Positions 34,309-42,299 of a DNA stretch of 64,000 nt are shown piece by piece; position 1 is the first letter of the stretch; each line of letters opens with the position of its first letter. The DNA comes from CAYNFR01 sp964616755 (GTDB lineage Bacteria > Bacteroidota > Bacteroidia > Chitinophagales > Saprospiraceae). The stretch spans positions 1 to 64,000 of the forward strand of contig CAZTSI010000003.1 in the NCBI GenBank assembly GCA_964616755.1, read 5' to 3'. The translations under genes were made by a program, and so were the position numbers. The notes beneath the pieces were generated by a model, which made no database searches, was not told the DNA's origin, and saw nothing but the letters and a program-made list of their open reading frames with translations.

Positions 34309-35421
34309 ATGATCATAGGAGTACCAAAAGAGATAAAGTCTAATGAAAATAGAGTTGCACTTACCCCCGCGGGTGTCATAGGTTTCATCAGTAACGGACA
34401 TGAAGTATATGTGCAGTCGACGGCTGGTGTAGGTAGCGGCTTTTCGGATGAAATGTATGTTAAGGCAGGTGCAACGATGTTAAGTTCTATCGAAGAAGTA
34501 TATAACATCGCCGAAATGATCATCAAGGTGAAAGAACCCATCGCGCCAGAATATAAATTGATTCGAGAAGGACAATTGGTATATACCTATTTTCATTTCG
34601 CGTCATATGAACCATTGACGCAAGCGATGATTGAATCCGGTGCAGTATGTCTGGCTTATGAAACAGTGCAACTGCCTGACAATTCATTACCCCTCTTGAT
34701 CCCTATGTCAGAAGTGGCCGGACGCATGTCTATCCAAGAAGGAGCCAAATATTTAGAAAAACCAATGGGCGGGAGGGGAGTGCTGCTCGGCGGTGTCCCT
34801 GGTGTTAGGCCAGCGCATGTGTTGATATTAGGTGGTGGTATTGTTGGAACACAAGCCGCAAAGATGGCGGCAGGTCTTGGTGCACATGTTACCATTATGG
34901 ACATCAGCCTTAACCGTTTGAGATATCTAGATGAAATAATGCCAGCAAATGTAACTACCCAATTCTCTGACGAATATAATATCCGAGCGCTTATCGGTCA
35001 TAGCGATTTGATTGTTGGCGCTGTTTTGATACCTGGGGCAAAAGCGCCGAGTTTAATTACTCGGGATATGCTCAAGGACATGAAACCAGGAACTGTCTTG
35101 GTAGATGTGGCCGTAGATCAAGGAGGATGTATTGAGACCTGCCGCCCTACCACTCATGATAACCCTACCTATGTCGTTGACGATGTCGTTCATTATTGTG
35201 TGGCGAATATGCCCGGCGCAGTGCCCTATACAAGCACTATTGCCTTGACGAATGCGACCTTATCCTACGGACTAAAACTAGCCAACCTAGGATGGCATCA
35301 CGCTTGTCAAGCAGATTTGGCCTTGCGCAAAGGTCTTAATATTGTGAATGGCAAAGTTGTTTATCAAGCAGTCTCAGAGGCCTTTAATCTTAATTATGTT
35401 CCTGTAGAGGAGGTGTTGTAA
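34309..35421 (+). CDS. ald: Alanine dehydrogenase
   Basis: A 370-residue NAD-dependent alanine dehydrogenase (L-alanine to pyruvate and ammonia). The N-terminal GVPKEIKSNENRVALTPAGV, the substrate-binding KVKEPIAPEY, and TYFHFASYEPLT are family hallmarks; the Rossmann segment is VLILGGGIVGTQAAKMAAGLGA. It is complete at the family's usual length (about 370). It stands alone: 133 bp after menD and 414 bp before the duplicated region. Confidence 0.93.
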   Translation: MIIGVPKEIKSNENRVALTPAGVIGFISNGHEVYVQSTAGVGSGFSDEMYVKAGATMLSSIEEVYNIAEMIIKVKEPIAPEYKLIREGQLVYTYFHFASYEPLTQAMIESGAVCLAYETVQLPDNSLPLLIPMSEVAGRMSIQEGAKYLEKPMGGRGVLLGGVPGVRPAHVLILGGGIVGTQAAKMAAGLGAHVTIMDISLNRLRYLDEIMPANVTTQFSDEYNIRALIGHSDLIVGAVLIPGAKAPSLITRDMLKDMKPGTVLVDVAVDQGGCIETCRPTTHDNPTYVVDDVVHYCVANMPGAVPYTSTIALTNATLSYGLKLANLGWHHACQADLALRKGLNIVNGKVVYQAVSEAFNLNYVPVEEVL

Positions 35422-35835
35422 TTTCTGGTGAGCTCACATGGCGATAGGTCTAAGGTCAGCTTCACCAAAGGTGCGAAACTAAAAATTTATGGGGCATTTT
35501 CTATTTAATGCTTTTAAGTATTGGGAAACTAGACTGTTAGTTTAAGATACTGCCTTATTGTGCCTGCCTTTGATGCCCTTAAAGCACTTTCCAACATTCC
35601 TCTTTTCTTAGCACCTTAACACGTGACGTTATTTTCACTTCTAAGAGAATTTAACTTTACAATACTAAGGAGACCTGATGTATCGAACAGCACCCCTTCA
35701 CAAGCCCTGAATTTTAAATGAAGGAATAAGCAAAAAAAATATTTCATTCTCCAATTTTCATATTGTAATAAAATGTTATGTATAAAATATAGATATACAA
35801 TGATATATATAAGTATTTAGCATATTCCATTTTAT
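35422..35835. other. Intergenic region before the duplicated unit
   Basis: No gene supported. The last 110 bp (about 35725-35835) are very A+T rich, rich in ATA/TAT steps, directly before the first copy of the 1,089-bp repeat. No terminator for ald was recognised. Confidence 0.5.
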
Positions 35836-35967
35836 TGTAAATGTCAACTAGTATACAAAGGGGCATAAAGCATGAGCAGAAGGGGGGTAAAAAATGTGTG
35901 TTAGAAATGAGGTATCGTCTTAGGTGTGTTTGAATGATTTTACAGAAATAACCAACACCCCAGAGAA

Positions 35968-36846
35968 ATGAAGAATTTAAAAAGCATCACGAAGAGCGCC
36001 ATGATCATCCTACTTAGCGCGATGAGTTTTATGACCGTGCATGCATCACAAATAGATATCCGCTTGCAGACAGAGGCAATAGAAGGGAATGATATGTACG
36101 TTAATGTGCAGATCAAGAATAGCGAAGCGAGCCAGATGGTATTGGCGGGTCAGAATTACCGAATCTATTACAATGCAGATGCATTGACCATAGATAAGAA
36201 AGGCTCGAAGTCACTTCTATCTACAAAGCAATATTCTAATCTAGACTTTTCGCAAGTATTAGAGCACATCGATGCTACGGGTGCTGGTCAATTGGATTTT
36301 GAAGAGAATATGGGTTATGCTAACTTTTCAATAGATCTAAAGGATGTAAAGAATGGCGGACAGTCATTGAATAACAAGGGCGACTGGATGACGGTAGCGC
36401 GTATCAAGTTTGAAATAGCGGCTAGTGCAGACGTCTATGAAGTAGTATGGGGCAGAGAGGGAAAGAGTGAGGCGTATGCTACAGCGTTTGTAAATATAGC
36501 TGAGTGGAAAGGATCATTTCATACGGAGACAGTTGCGGTAAATTTCTATGGCGATTTGTATGAGCGTCGTGAGGCGGCAGAATTGAGTAATGAAGTAGAG
36601 GTAAAAGTAGGGCCAAACCCAAGTGCAGATTTCATCCAAGTAGCGATAAACGGTACACATGATGCTACAGCACAGGCGGTTATGTATGATTTGAATGGCA
36701 AAGAAGTAAAGCGTGCAAGAATAGGCATAGGTGAAAACCAAGTAAAAATAGATGTAACAGACTTAGTCGGTGCAAGTTATCTTATCGAGTTAACAAGCAG
36801 CCAGGCACAAAGTATCCATAGACAACTGATTGTTGTCGCCCATTGA
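35968..36846 (+). CDS. T9SS-exported surface protein, copy 1 of identical pair
   Basis: A 292-residue secreted protein. Signal peptide at about 1-26 (ILLSAMSFMTVHAS), a central beta-rich region (about 27-190; VLAGQNYRIYYNADAL, ENMGYANFSIDL, VARIKFEIAASA), and a type A T9SS sorting domain at about 210-292 (VKVGPNPSADFIQVAI, YDLNGKEVKRA, GASYLIELTSS). The central part has a cohesin- or adhesin-like strand pattern, but I cannot name the fold. The protein should cross the outer membrane by the type IX system and be released or anchored. No Shine-Dalgarno is seen before the ATG, as usual in Bacteroidota. The gene has its own leader and terminator and is repeated unchanged at 37302. Confidence 0.85.
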   Translation: MKNLKSITKSAMIILLSAMSFMTVHASQIDIRLQTEAIEGNDMYVNVQIKNSEASQMVLAGQNYRIYYNADALTIDKKGSKSLLSTKQYSNLDFSQVLEHIDATGAGQLDFEENMGYANFSIDLKDVKNGGQSLNNKGDWMTVARIKFEIAASADVYEVVWGREGKSEAYATAFVNIAEWKGSFHTETVAVNFYGDLYERREAAELSNEVEVKVGPNPSADFIQVAINGTHDATAQAVMYDLNGKEVKRARIGIGENQVKIDVTDLVGASYLIELTSSQAQSIHRQLIVVAH

Positions 36847-36873
36847 TTTGATTAATAAACTGAACGTACGGAG

Positions 36874-36916
36874 AGAGCCGCATTTCATACCAGAAATGCG
36901 GCTCTTGTCTTTATTT
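36874..36916 (+). terminator. Terminator of the duplicated gene, copy 1
   Basis: A 13-bp perfect stem, AGAGCCGCATTTC (36874-36886) and GAAATGCGGCTCT (36893-36905), six-base loop, followed by TGTCTTTATTT. It lies 27 bp past the stop codon. Confidence 0.88.
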
Positions 36917-36924
36917 GATCTTCG

Positions 36925-37169
36925 AAACTGTTAGCTATGCTATCGATGACGGCGATATTCATTAATCCCAACCCAAATAGTGTATCTCTAATTATTAATA
37001 ACATCGCATTTTTTAATGGATCAAAGTATGCAGAATCCTATATTCCGTTTGACTTGTCAAAAATCAAAAGAAATAAATCGTATCGTCTTTATACATATTA
37101 TGAATAATTATTATTTGTAATTGACTAAAAAATAATCGTTTAGTTTAATGCTCTCGTTTAATTTAAAAA
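36925..37169. other. Unique spacer between the two repeat copies
   Basis: 245 bp that are not part of the repeat. A+T rich with no supported gene; the last 100 bp resemble the A+T-rich stretch before copy 1 in composition only. Confidence 0.6.
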
Positions 37170-37301
37170 TGTAAATGTCAACTAGTATACAAAGGGGCAT
37201 AAAGCATGAGCAGAAGGGGGGTAAAAAATGTGTGTTAGAAATGAGGTATCGTCTTAGGTGTGTTTGAATGATTTTACAGAAATAACCAACACCCCAGAGA
37301 A

Positions 37302-38180
37302 ATGAAGAATTTAAAAAGCATCACGAAGAGCGCCATGATCATCCTACTTAGCGCGATGAGTTTTATGACCGTGCATGCATCACAAATAGATATCCGCTTG
37401 CAGACAGAGGCAATAGAAGGGAATGATATGTACGTTAATGTGCAGATCAAGAATAGCGAAGCGAGCCAGATGGTATTGGCGGGTCAGAATTACCGAATCT
37501 ATTACAATGCAGATGCATTGACCATAGATAAGAAAGGCTCGAAGTCACTTCTATCTACAAAGCAATATTCTAATCTAGACTTTTCGCAAGTATTAGAGCA
37601 CATCGATGCTACGGGTGCTGGTCAATTGGATTTTGAAGAGAATATGGGTTATGCTAACTTTTCAATAGATCTAAAGGATGTAAAGAATGGCGGACAGTCA
37701 TTGAATAACAAGGGCGACTGGATGACGGTAGCGCGTATCAAGTTTGAAATAGCGGCTAGTGCAGACGTCTATGAAGTAGTATGGGGCAGAGAGGGAAAGA
37801 GTGAGGCGTATGCTACAGCGTTTGTAAATATAGCTGAGTGGAAAGGATCATTTCATACGGAGACAGTTGCGGTAAATTTCTATGGCGATTTGTATGAGCG
37901 TCGTGAGGCGGCAGAATTGAGTAATGAAGTAGAGGTAAAAGTAGGGCCAAACCCAAGTGCAGATTTCATCCAAGTAGCGATAAACGGTACACATGATGCT
38001 ACAGCACAGGCGGTTATGTATGATTTGAATGGCAAAGAAGTAAAGCGTGCAAGAATAGGCATAGGTGAAAACCAAGTAAAAATAGATGTAACAGACTTAG
38101 TCGGTGCAAGTTATCTTATCGAGTTAACAAGCAGCCAGGCACAAAGTATCCATAGACAACTGATTGTTGTCGCCCATTGA
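37302..38180 (+). CDS. T9SS-exported surface protein, copy 2 of identical pair
   Basis: The protein is identical in all 292 residues to the one coded at 35968, and the DNA of the gene is also identical, including synonymous positions. Signal peptide, central beta-rich region and T9SS sorting domain are as described there. Complete nucleotide identity means very recent duplication, ongoing gene conversion, or an assembly error. If real, both copies are expected to be expressed because each carries the same upstream sequence and terminator. Confidence 0.85.
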   Translation: MKNLKSITKSAMIILLSAMSFMTVHASQIDIRLQTEAIEGNDMYVNVQIKNSEASQMVLAGQNYRIYYNADALTIDKKGSKSLLSTKQYSNLDFSQVLEHIDATGAGQLDFEENMGYANFSIDLKDVKNGGQSLNNKGDWMTVARIKFEIAASADVYEVVWGREGKSEAYATAFVNIAEWKGSFHTETVAVNFYGDLYERREAAELSNEVEVKVGPNPSADFIQVAINGTHDATAQAVMYDLNGKEVKRARIGIGENQVKIDVTDLVGASYLIELTSSQAQSIHRQLIVVAH

Positions 38181-38207
38181 TTTGATTAATAAACTGAACG
38201 TACGGAG

Positions 38208-38250
38208 AGAGCCGCATTTCATACCAGAAATGCGGCTCTTGTCTTTATTT
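38208..38250 (+). terminator. Terminator of the duplicated gene, copy 2
   Basis: Same 13-bp stem and six-base loop as at 36874, shifted by 1,334 bp. Confidence 0.88.
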
Positions 38251-38329
38251 GATCTTCGCAGCGTCAATTATTCATTGTGACGGCTGTAAATCTATGCCTA
38301 CATTAGACTTCGATTTCTAACAATTGACA

Positions 38330-39115
38330 ATGAACGAACAGCAAGTTTTACACTATATTAAAGAAAAGCAAGTCGCGATTATCACACTCCAACGACCCGA
38401 CAGTTATAACGCGATGAATCACGACATTACTAGGGCAATGCTGTCGTCTTTGCGCGACGCTTCGGCTGATATAAATATAAGAGCTATAGTTCTTCAAGGA
38501 AGTGGACCTGGTTTTTCAGCGGGCGCTGATTTGCGAAATTTTGGAGAGCAAGCGCCTGACGCGGTGACAAAGTATATTGTTGAGTATTATGGCGAGATCG
38601 TCCGTCTGATCATGGAAGCCCCTAAGCCCGTTATCGCGGCCATTCATGGATCAGCAGCAGGTGTTGCGACAGCCTTTGCTTTAGCTTGCGATTTTAGAGT
38701 GATGGAGGAAGGGGCAAATCTACGATATGCCTTTATCAATATCGGGCTCGGTCCAGACGGAGGAGCGGCTTGGCTTCTGGCGAGAGCAGTAGGGTATAGT
38801 AAGGCATTAGAAATAGCTATCCATGGTGAAAAGATTCCCGCTGCCGAATGCTTTGCCTTAGGATTGTGCAATAAATTGGTGCCGACTGGCGAAGCCTCAA
38901 GTGCAGCATTAGCGTGGGCATTCGCTTTGAGCCAACGACCGACCCTCGGTATTGCGATTACCAAACAAGCCATGCATCACGCAGCAAACCATACCTTATA
39001 TGAGACAATTCAACTTGAAGCCTTAAATCAGGCGAAAGCCTTAATGTCTCAAGATCATCAAGAGGGAGTTGTTGCATTTCTGCAAAAGCGTGAGCCCAAT
39101 TTTATAGGCAAATAA
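38330..39115 (+). CDS. Enoyl-CoA hydratase/isomerase family protein (PaaG-like)
   Basis: A 261-residue crotonase-fold enzyme. The oxyanion-hole segments are FSAGADLRNF near residue 64 and AIHGSAAGVATAFALACDFR near 105-125, and the FINIGLGPDGGAAWLLARAVG segment has Asp where PaaG-type isomerases do, rather than the Glu pair of classical hydratases. That favours a CoA-ester isomerase. The ATG at 38330 is preferred to a TTG two codons earlier. It precedes the 4-hydroxybutyryl-CoA dehydratase-like gene by 68 bp on the same strand and may act on its product; phenylacetate genes are not nearby. Confidence 0.82.
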   Translation: MNEQQVLHYIKEKQVAIITLQRPDSYNAMNHDITRAMLSSLRDASADINIRAIVLQGSGPGFSAGADLRNFGEQAPDAVTKYIVEYYGEIVRLIMEAPKPVIAAIHGSAAGVATAFALACDFRVMEEGANLRYAFINIGLGPDGGAAWLLARAVGYSKALEIAIHGEKIPAAECFALGLCNKLVPTGEASSAALAWAFALSQRPTLGIAITKQAMHHAANHTLYETIQLEALNQAKALMSQDHQEGVVAFLQKREPNFIGK

Positions 39116-39183
39116 AGTAGTTTGCCTATGGATGCTGAATTTTTAACAGAAATTAGTGCTTGTCCAAATATTAATGCCCTATC

Positions 39184-40698
39184 ATGGAAAAAATCATTTC
39201 AGGCTCAGACTACAAATTATCTCTTCTCGGCAGATCTTTGACGGTCTACTTTCTTGGCCAAAAAGTAGAAGAGCCTTCTATTCACCCTGCTATATTACCG
39301 AGTGTGAATGCCGTAGCTCGTACCTATGACTTGGGGGTCGAAGCTCCAGAGTTAGCCACTGTTATTTCACCTTTTACGGGAGAGCGAGTAAGTCGATTTT
39401 TACATATTTGCACAAGCGTGAACGATCTAGTACTCCAAAACAAAATGCAACGAAAGCTAGGCCAAGATACAGGTACATGCTTTCAACGATGTGTGGGCAT
39501 GGACGCCTTCAATGCTCTTTATTCAGTAAGTTTTGAAATAGACCAACAGGGTGTAACACATTATCACGAGAGGCTAAAAAAATTTCTAACGCTTATGCAT
39601 CTTCACAATTATGTTGTCGCCGGGGCAATGACCGATGTCAAAGGGGACAGGTCTCAAGCGCCAAGTCAACAAGCAGATCCGGATATGTATGTACATATCG
39701 TTGAACGAGATGAGAAGGGGGTTTATATTTCTGGGGCAAAAGCGCATCAAACTGGATGTATCAATGCTCATTTTATGATCGTAATGCCTACGATTCGCCT
39801 TCGCGAGGGCGAAGAGAGTTATGCCATCGTAGGGGCTATGCCTGTCTCGGCAAATGGCATTACCTATGTATATGGACGGCAATCATGTGACTTGCGCAGT
39901 CTTGAGTTCTATAATATGGATCAAGGGAATGCGAGCTACAGCGGACAAGAGGCTCTCGTTATTTTTGATAAAGTTTTTATTCCTAATGAGCTGATTTTCA
40001 TGAATGGCGAGACGGTGTATGCCGCCGAACTAGTGGATCGATTTACAGCATATCACCGAAGAAGTTATGTATGCAAAAGCGGTGTAGGAGATGTGCTCAT
40101 TGGTGCTGCAGCCTGTGCAGCCGAAATGAATGGTGTTGATGAGGCCAATCATATTAAAGATAAATTGGTCGAGATGAATTTCAAAAATGAAACGATTTAT
40201 GCCACCGGTATCGCCGCCTCTTACCAAGGGTATGCCACCGCTTCAGGTGCCTATATTTGTGACAGTATGTTGGCCAATGTCTGCAAACATCATGTGACGA
40301 ATCTCACTTATGATCTTGCACGTCTAGCTCAAGATATAGCAGGGGGGCTAGTGGCAACAATGCCTTCTGCAGCGGATCTTAATCACGCAGAAATAGGGGG
40401 CTTAATCGACAAGTATTTGCGTGCCAAAGCAGATGTGCCGACGGAGAATCGAATGCGCATATTGCGCTTAATTGAAAACATGACATTAGGAAGGAATGCT
40501 GTAGGTTATCTAACGGAGAGCTTGCATGGCGCTGGTTCGCCTGAGTCTCAGCGTATCCAAATTCGACGTTTGATGCAGATTGAATATAAAAAGCGACTTG
40601 CACTTGTTTTGTCAGGACAGACACCTAAGCAGATATCGACGGAGATTATTGAAGAGTTGTCAGGCTTTATGGGTCGAGTTTTTTCGACAAAAATCTAA
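39184..40698 (+). CDS. abfD: 4-Hydroxybutyryl-CoA dehydratase/vinylacetyl-CoA delta-isomerase-like enzyme
   Basis: A 504-residue flavoprotein of the 4-hydroxyphenylacetate 3-hydroxylase fold. It matches the dehydratase AbfD rather than the monooxygenase: CFQRCVGMDAFNA with C99 and C103, AMTDVKGDRSQAPSQQADPD, GAKAHQTGCINAH, MVYGRQSCD-like VYGRQSCD, and H291 with C297 in YHRRSYVCKSGVGDVLIGAA. These correspond to the [4Fe-4S] ligands C99, C103, H292 and C299 of the Clostridium aminobutyricum enzyme; here the His-Cys spacing is one residue shorter. The expected reaction is radical dehydration of 4-hydroxybutyryl-CoA to crotonyl-CoA. Generic annotation as a HpaB hydroxylase would miss this. A MarR regulator gene follows after 39 bp. 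Confidence 0.83.
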   Translation: MEKIISGSDYKLSLLGRSLTVYFLGQKVEEPSIHPAILPSVNAVARTYDLGVEAPELATVISPFTGERVSRFLHICTSVNDLVLQNKMQRKLGQDTGTCFQRCVGMDAFNALYSVSFEIDQQGVTHYHERLKKFLTLMHLHNYVVAGAMTDVKGDRSQAPSQQADPDMYVHIVERDEKGVYISGAKAHQTGCINAHFMIVMPTIRLREGEESYAIVGAMPVSANGITYVYGRQSCDLRSLEFYNMDQGNASYSGQEALVIFDKVFIPNELIFMNGETVYAAELVDRFTAYHRRSYVCKSGVGDVLIGAAACAAEMNGVDEANHIKDKLVEMNFKNETIYATGIAASYQGYATASGAYICDSMLANVCKHHVTNLTYDLARLAQDIAGGLVATMPSAADLNHAEIGGLIDKYLRAKADVPTENRMRILRLIENMTLGRNAVGYLTESLHGAGSPESQRIQIRRLMQIEYKKRLALVLSGQTPKQISTEIIEELSGFMGRVFSTKI

Positions 40699-40725
40699 GG
40701 GTAAAAAAATTATACACCTAAGCTG

Positions 40726-40733
40726 TACTTTTG
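40726..40733 (+). promoter_or_regulatory. -7 element (TACTTTTG) before the MarR gene
   Basis: TACTTTTG fits TAnnTTTG exactly and ends four bases before the MarR ATG, so a transcript from here would be leaderless. No clear -33 element; read-through from abfD is also possible. Confidence 0.4.
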
Positions 40734-40737
40734 TGTC

Positions 40738-41175
40738 ATGAATAAGGAAGAATCTGAAGATCACGTTTTTGGCTATTATATCGATCGCGCCATTAGAGTA
40801 ATTAAGGCAGATTTGAATAAGCGATTTACCGAACTTGGTGTCAACATAACGCCAGAACAATGGCTCTTGCTCAGCAAGTTATACGCTAAAGATGGTCAAT
40901 CACAAGTGGAGCTTGGCGAAGGAACCTATAAAAATGCGCCCACTGTGACAAGAATCATCGACCTTTTATGTACAAAAGGCCTTGCACAAAGAGTCCCTGA
41001 CAATGATGATCGTCGCAAGTTTCAAATCTTTATTACTACCGAAGGTAGAGCCGTGGTAGACAAGGTATATCCCGAAGTCATTGCCTCGCGAAAGCAAGGA
41101 TGGAAAGGGCTAAGCGATCATGATTACAATGAGTTTTTGCGCATTATAGATACCATATTTGACAATTTGTCGTAG
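40738..41175 (+). CDS. MarR-family transcriptional regulator
   Basis: A 145-residue winged-helix regulator: dimerisation helices at both ends, helix-turn-helix in ITPEQWLLLSKLYAKDGQSQVELGEGTYKNAPTVT-type segment at about 36-72, and the wing with the D-D-R-R signature (NDDRRKFQIFIT). MarR proteins usually control neighbouring genes and respond to aromatic or CoA-ester ligands. Lying 39 bp after the dehydratase gene, it may regulate the acyl-CoA genes before it or phenylalanine hydroxylase after it. Confidence 0.88.
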   Translation: MNKEESEDHVFGYYIDRAIRVIKADLNKRFTELGVNITPEQWLLLSKLYAKDGQSQVELGEGTYKNAPTVTRIIDLLCTKGLAQRVPDNDDRRKFQIFITTEGRAVVDKVYPEVIASRKQGWKGLSDHDYNEFLRIIDTIFDNLS

Positions 41176-41315
41176 CACCTTCTTAGGCTGTATCCCTTTT
41201 CTGGAATTCTACTCAATAGACGGTTATAATTATAATGAAGTAGTAACATACGTAGAGATTTGTCTTGGTGCGACGAAGTCTTGTGTTTTTTATAAACAAA
41301 ATAGGGTATCAAAAA

Positions 41316-41346
41316 TTGCCTAAGTATCTTATTACATATATATTTG
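41316..41346 (+). promoter_or_regulatory. Consensus Bacteroidota promoter of the phenylalanine hydroxylase gene
   Basis: TTG at 41316-41318, exactly 20 bases, then TATATTTG at 41339-41346. This matches the TTTG-N19/21-TAnnTTTG consensus well. The leader to the ATG at 41396 is about 40 bases. Confidence 0.65.
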
Positions 41347-41395
41347 GATGCTAATAGTTCGTAGTGCAACTATTCGCACTATAAATATTTAACTC

Positions 41396-42130
41396 ATGCG
41401 CCAAGAATACGATAAATACACCCAAGAAGATCATCAGGTTTGGTCTATATTATTTACCGAACAAATGAAGAATATTCCGAACGTTGCTGCAGAAGATTTT
41501 ATTCATGGCATCAAAAAATGTGGGTTTGTACCTGACGCCGTTCCGAACTTCGATGACGTGAATAAAGCTTTGATGGCCGCCACAGGTTGGAAGATATATG
41601 TGGTGCCCGGCTTAATTGACAACAAGCCTTTTTTTGAGCATTTAAGCAGACGTGAATTTCCGGCCACCACATGGCTGCGCAGCATGGCTCAACTGCGGTA
41701 TCTTGAAGAGCCTGATATGTTTCATGATATATTCGGTCATATTCCGCTTTTGAGTGAACAATTTTTCTGCGATTATCTACAAGGTCTGAGCGAAATTACC
41801 CTTCAGTATATAGACAATCCAGACGTAGTGGAGGCCATGGCTCGTTTATATTGGTATACGGTAGAGTTTGGTCTCATTCGCGAGAATAACACCCTCAAGA
41901 TCTATGGGGCAGGCATCTTATCCTCTTCGGCGGAATCCATTTTTTCACTTTCGAAAGAAGCCAATCATCTACCCTTTGATGCCATACATATTATGAATAT
42001 TCCTTATATAAAGGATCATTTTCAAGAACAATATTTTGTTATTGACTCATATGAACAGTTGTTTTATTGTCTTCCCGAGGTACTCGGCTTTGTAAAACGA
42101 ATAATATCATGTGATGAGGTTTTAACCTAA
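41396..42130 (+). CDS. phhA: Phenylalanine 4-monooxygenase
   Basis: A 244-residue pterin-dependent, iron-containing aromatic amino-acid hydroxylase (phenylalanine to tyrosine). The iron ligands H110 and H115 are in PDMFHDIFGHIPLL and E157 in YWYTVEFGLI. FPATTWLRS and YLEEPDMFHD are family strings. The length matches bacterial enzymes without the regulatory ACT domain. It has its own promoter at 41316-41346; the pterin recycling gene phhB is not next to it. Confidence 0.93.
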   Translation: MRQEYDKYTQEDHQVWSILFTEQMKNIPNVAAEDFIHGIKKCGFVPDAVPNFDDVNKALMAATGWKIYVVPGLIDNKPFFEHLSRREFPATTWLRSMAQLRYLEEPDMFHDIFGHIPLLSEQFFCDYLQGLSEITLQYIDNPDVVEAMARLYWYTVEFGLIRENNTLKIYGAGILSSSAESIFSLSKEANHLPFDAIHIMNIPYIKDHFQEQYFVIDSYEQLFYCLPEVLGFVKRIISCDEVLT

Positions 42131-42234
42131 GCCCTCGTAATCAATGCGTCAGCCAAGTGTGTCTTAGCCTAATTACCTGACAACGTAAATGAAAAATTCG
42201 TTTATTTTTTAAAATAAATTTCTTGTTTAACTAT

Positions 42235-42253
42235 CGTGCAGACTAGCTGCACG
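42235..42253. repeat. Perfect 7-bp inverted repeat upstream of the VWA-like gene
   Basis: CGTGCAG, five-base spacer ACTAG, CTGCACG; it lies 47 bp before the ATG at 42300. There is no T-tract after it, so it is more likely a binding site or leader hairpin than a terminator. Confidence 0.45.
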
Positions 42254-42299
42254 TTGAATGCGAAGTTTGATGTATTAATCATTCATTAAATATAAAAGC

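Larger units (their letters stand above)
35836..36924 (+). repeat. 1,089-bp perfect direct repeat, copy 1
   Basis: The sequence from TGTAAATGTCAACTAG to GATCTTCG recurs without a visible difference at 37170-38258, an offset of 1,334 bp. The unit contains 132 bp of leader, a complete 292-codon gene and its terminator. Sequence diverges immediately outside both ends, with no terminal inverted repeats or target-site duplication that I can see, so it is a segmental duplication and not an insertion sequence. Confidence 0.95.
37170..38258 (+). repeat. 1,089-bp perfect direct repeat, copy 2
   Basis: Second copy of 35836-36924, same orientation, identical wherever I compared it line by line, including the leader, gene and terminator. 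Confidence 0.95.

Noticed and set aside
34266..34310. Possible riboswitch or attenuator before alanine dehydrogenase
   Set aside because: No stable hairpin or known riboswitch pattern in the 133-bp gap.
34656..34904. Minus-strand open frame inside alanine dehydrogenase
   Set aside because: Antisense shadow of a clearly conserved enzyme.
35872..35904. Ten-codon upstream open frame in the leader of the duplicated gene (repeated at 37206-37238)
   Set aside because: No ribosome-binding context, and its conservation between the copies is only part of the perfect duplication.
36514..36741. Minus-strand open frames inside the duplicated gene
   Set aside because: Shadows of the sense gene; they recur in copy 2 only because the DNA is identical.
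42201..42218. TTTATTTT TT AAAATAAA hairpin after phenylalanine hydroxylase
   Set aside because: Pure A/T stem with no G-C pairs would be unstable; likely base-composition effect.
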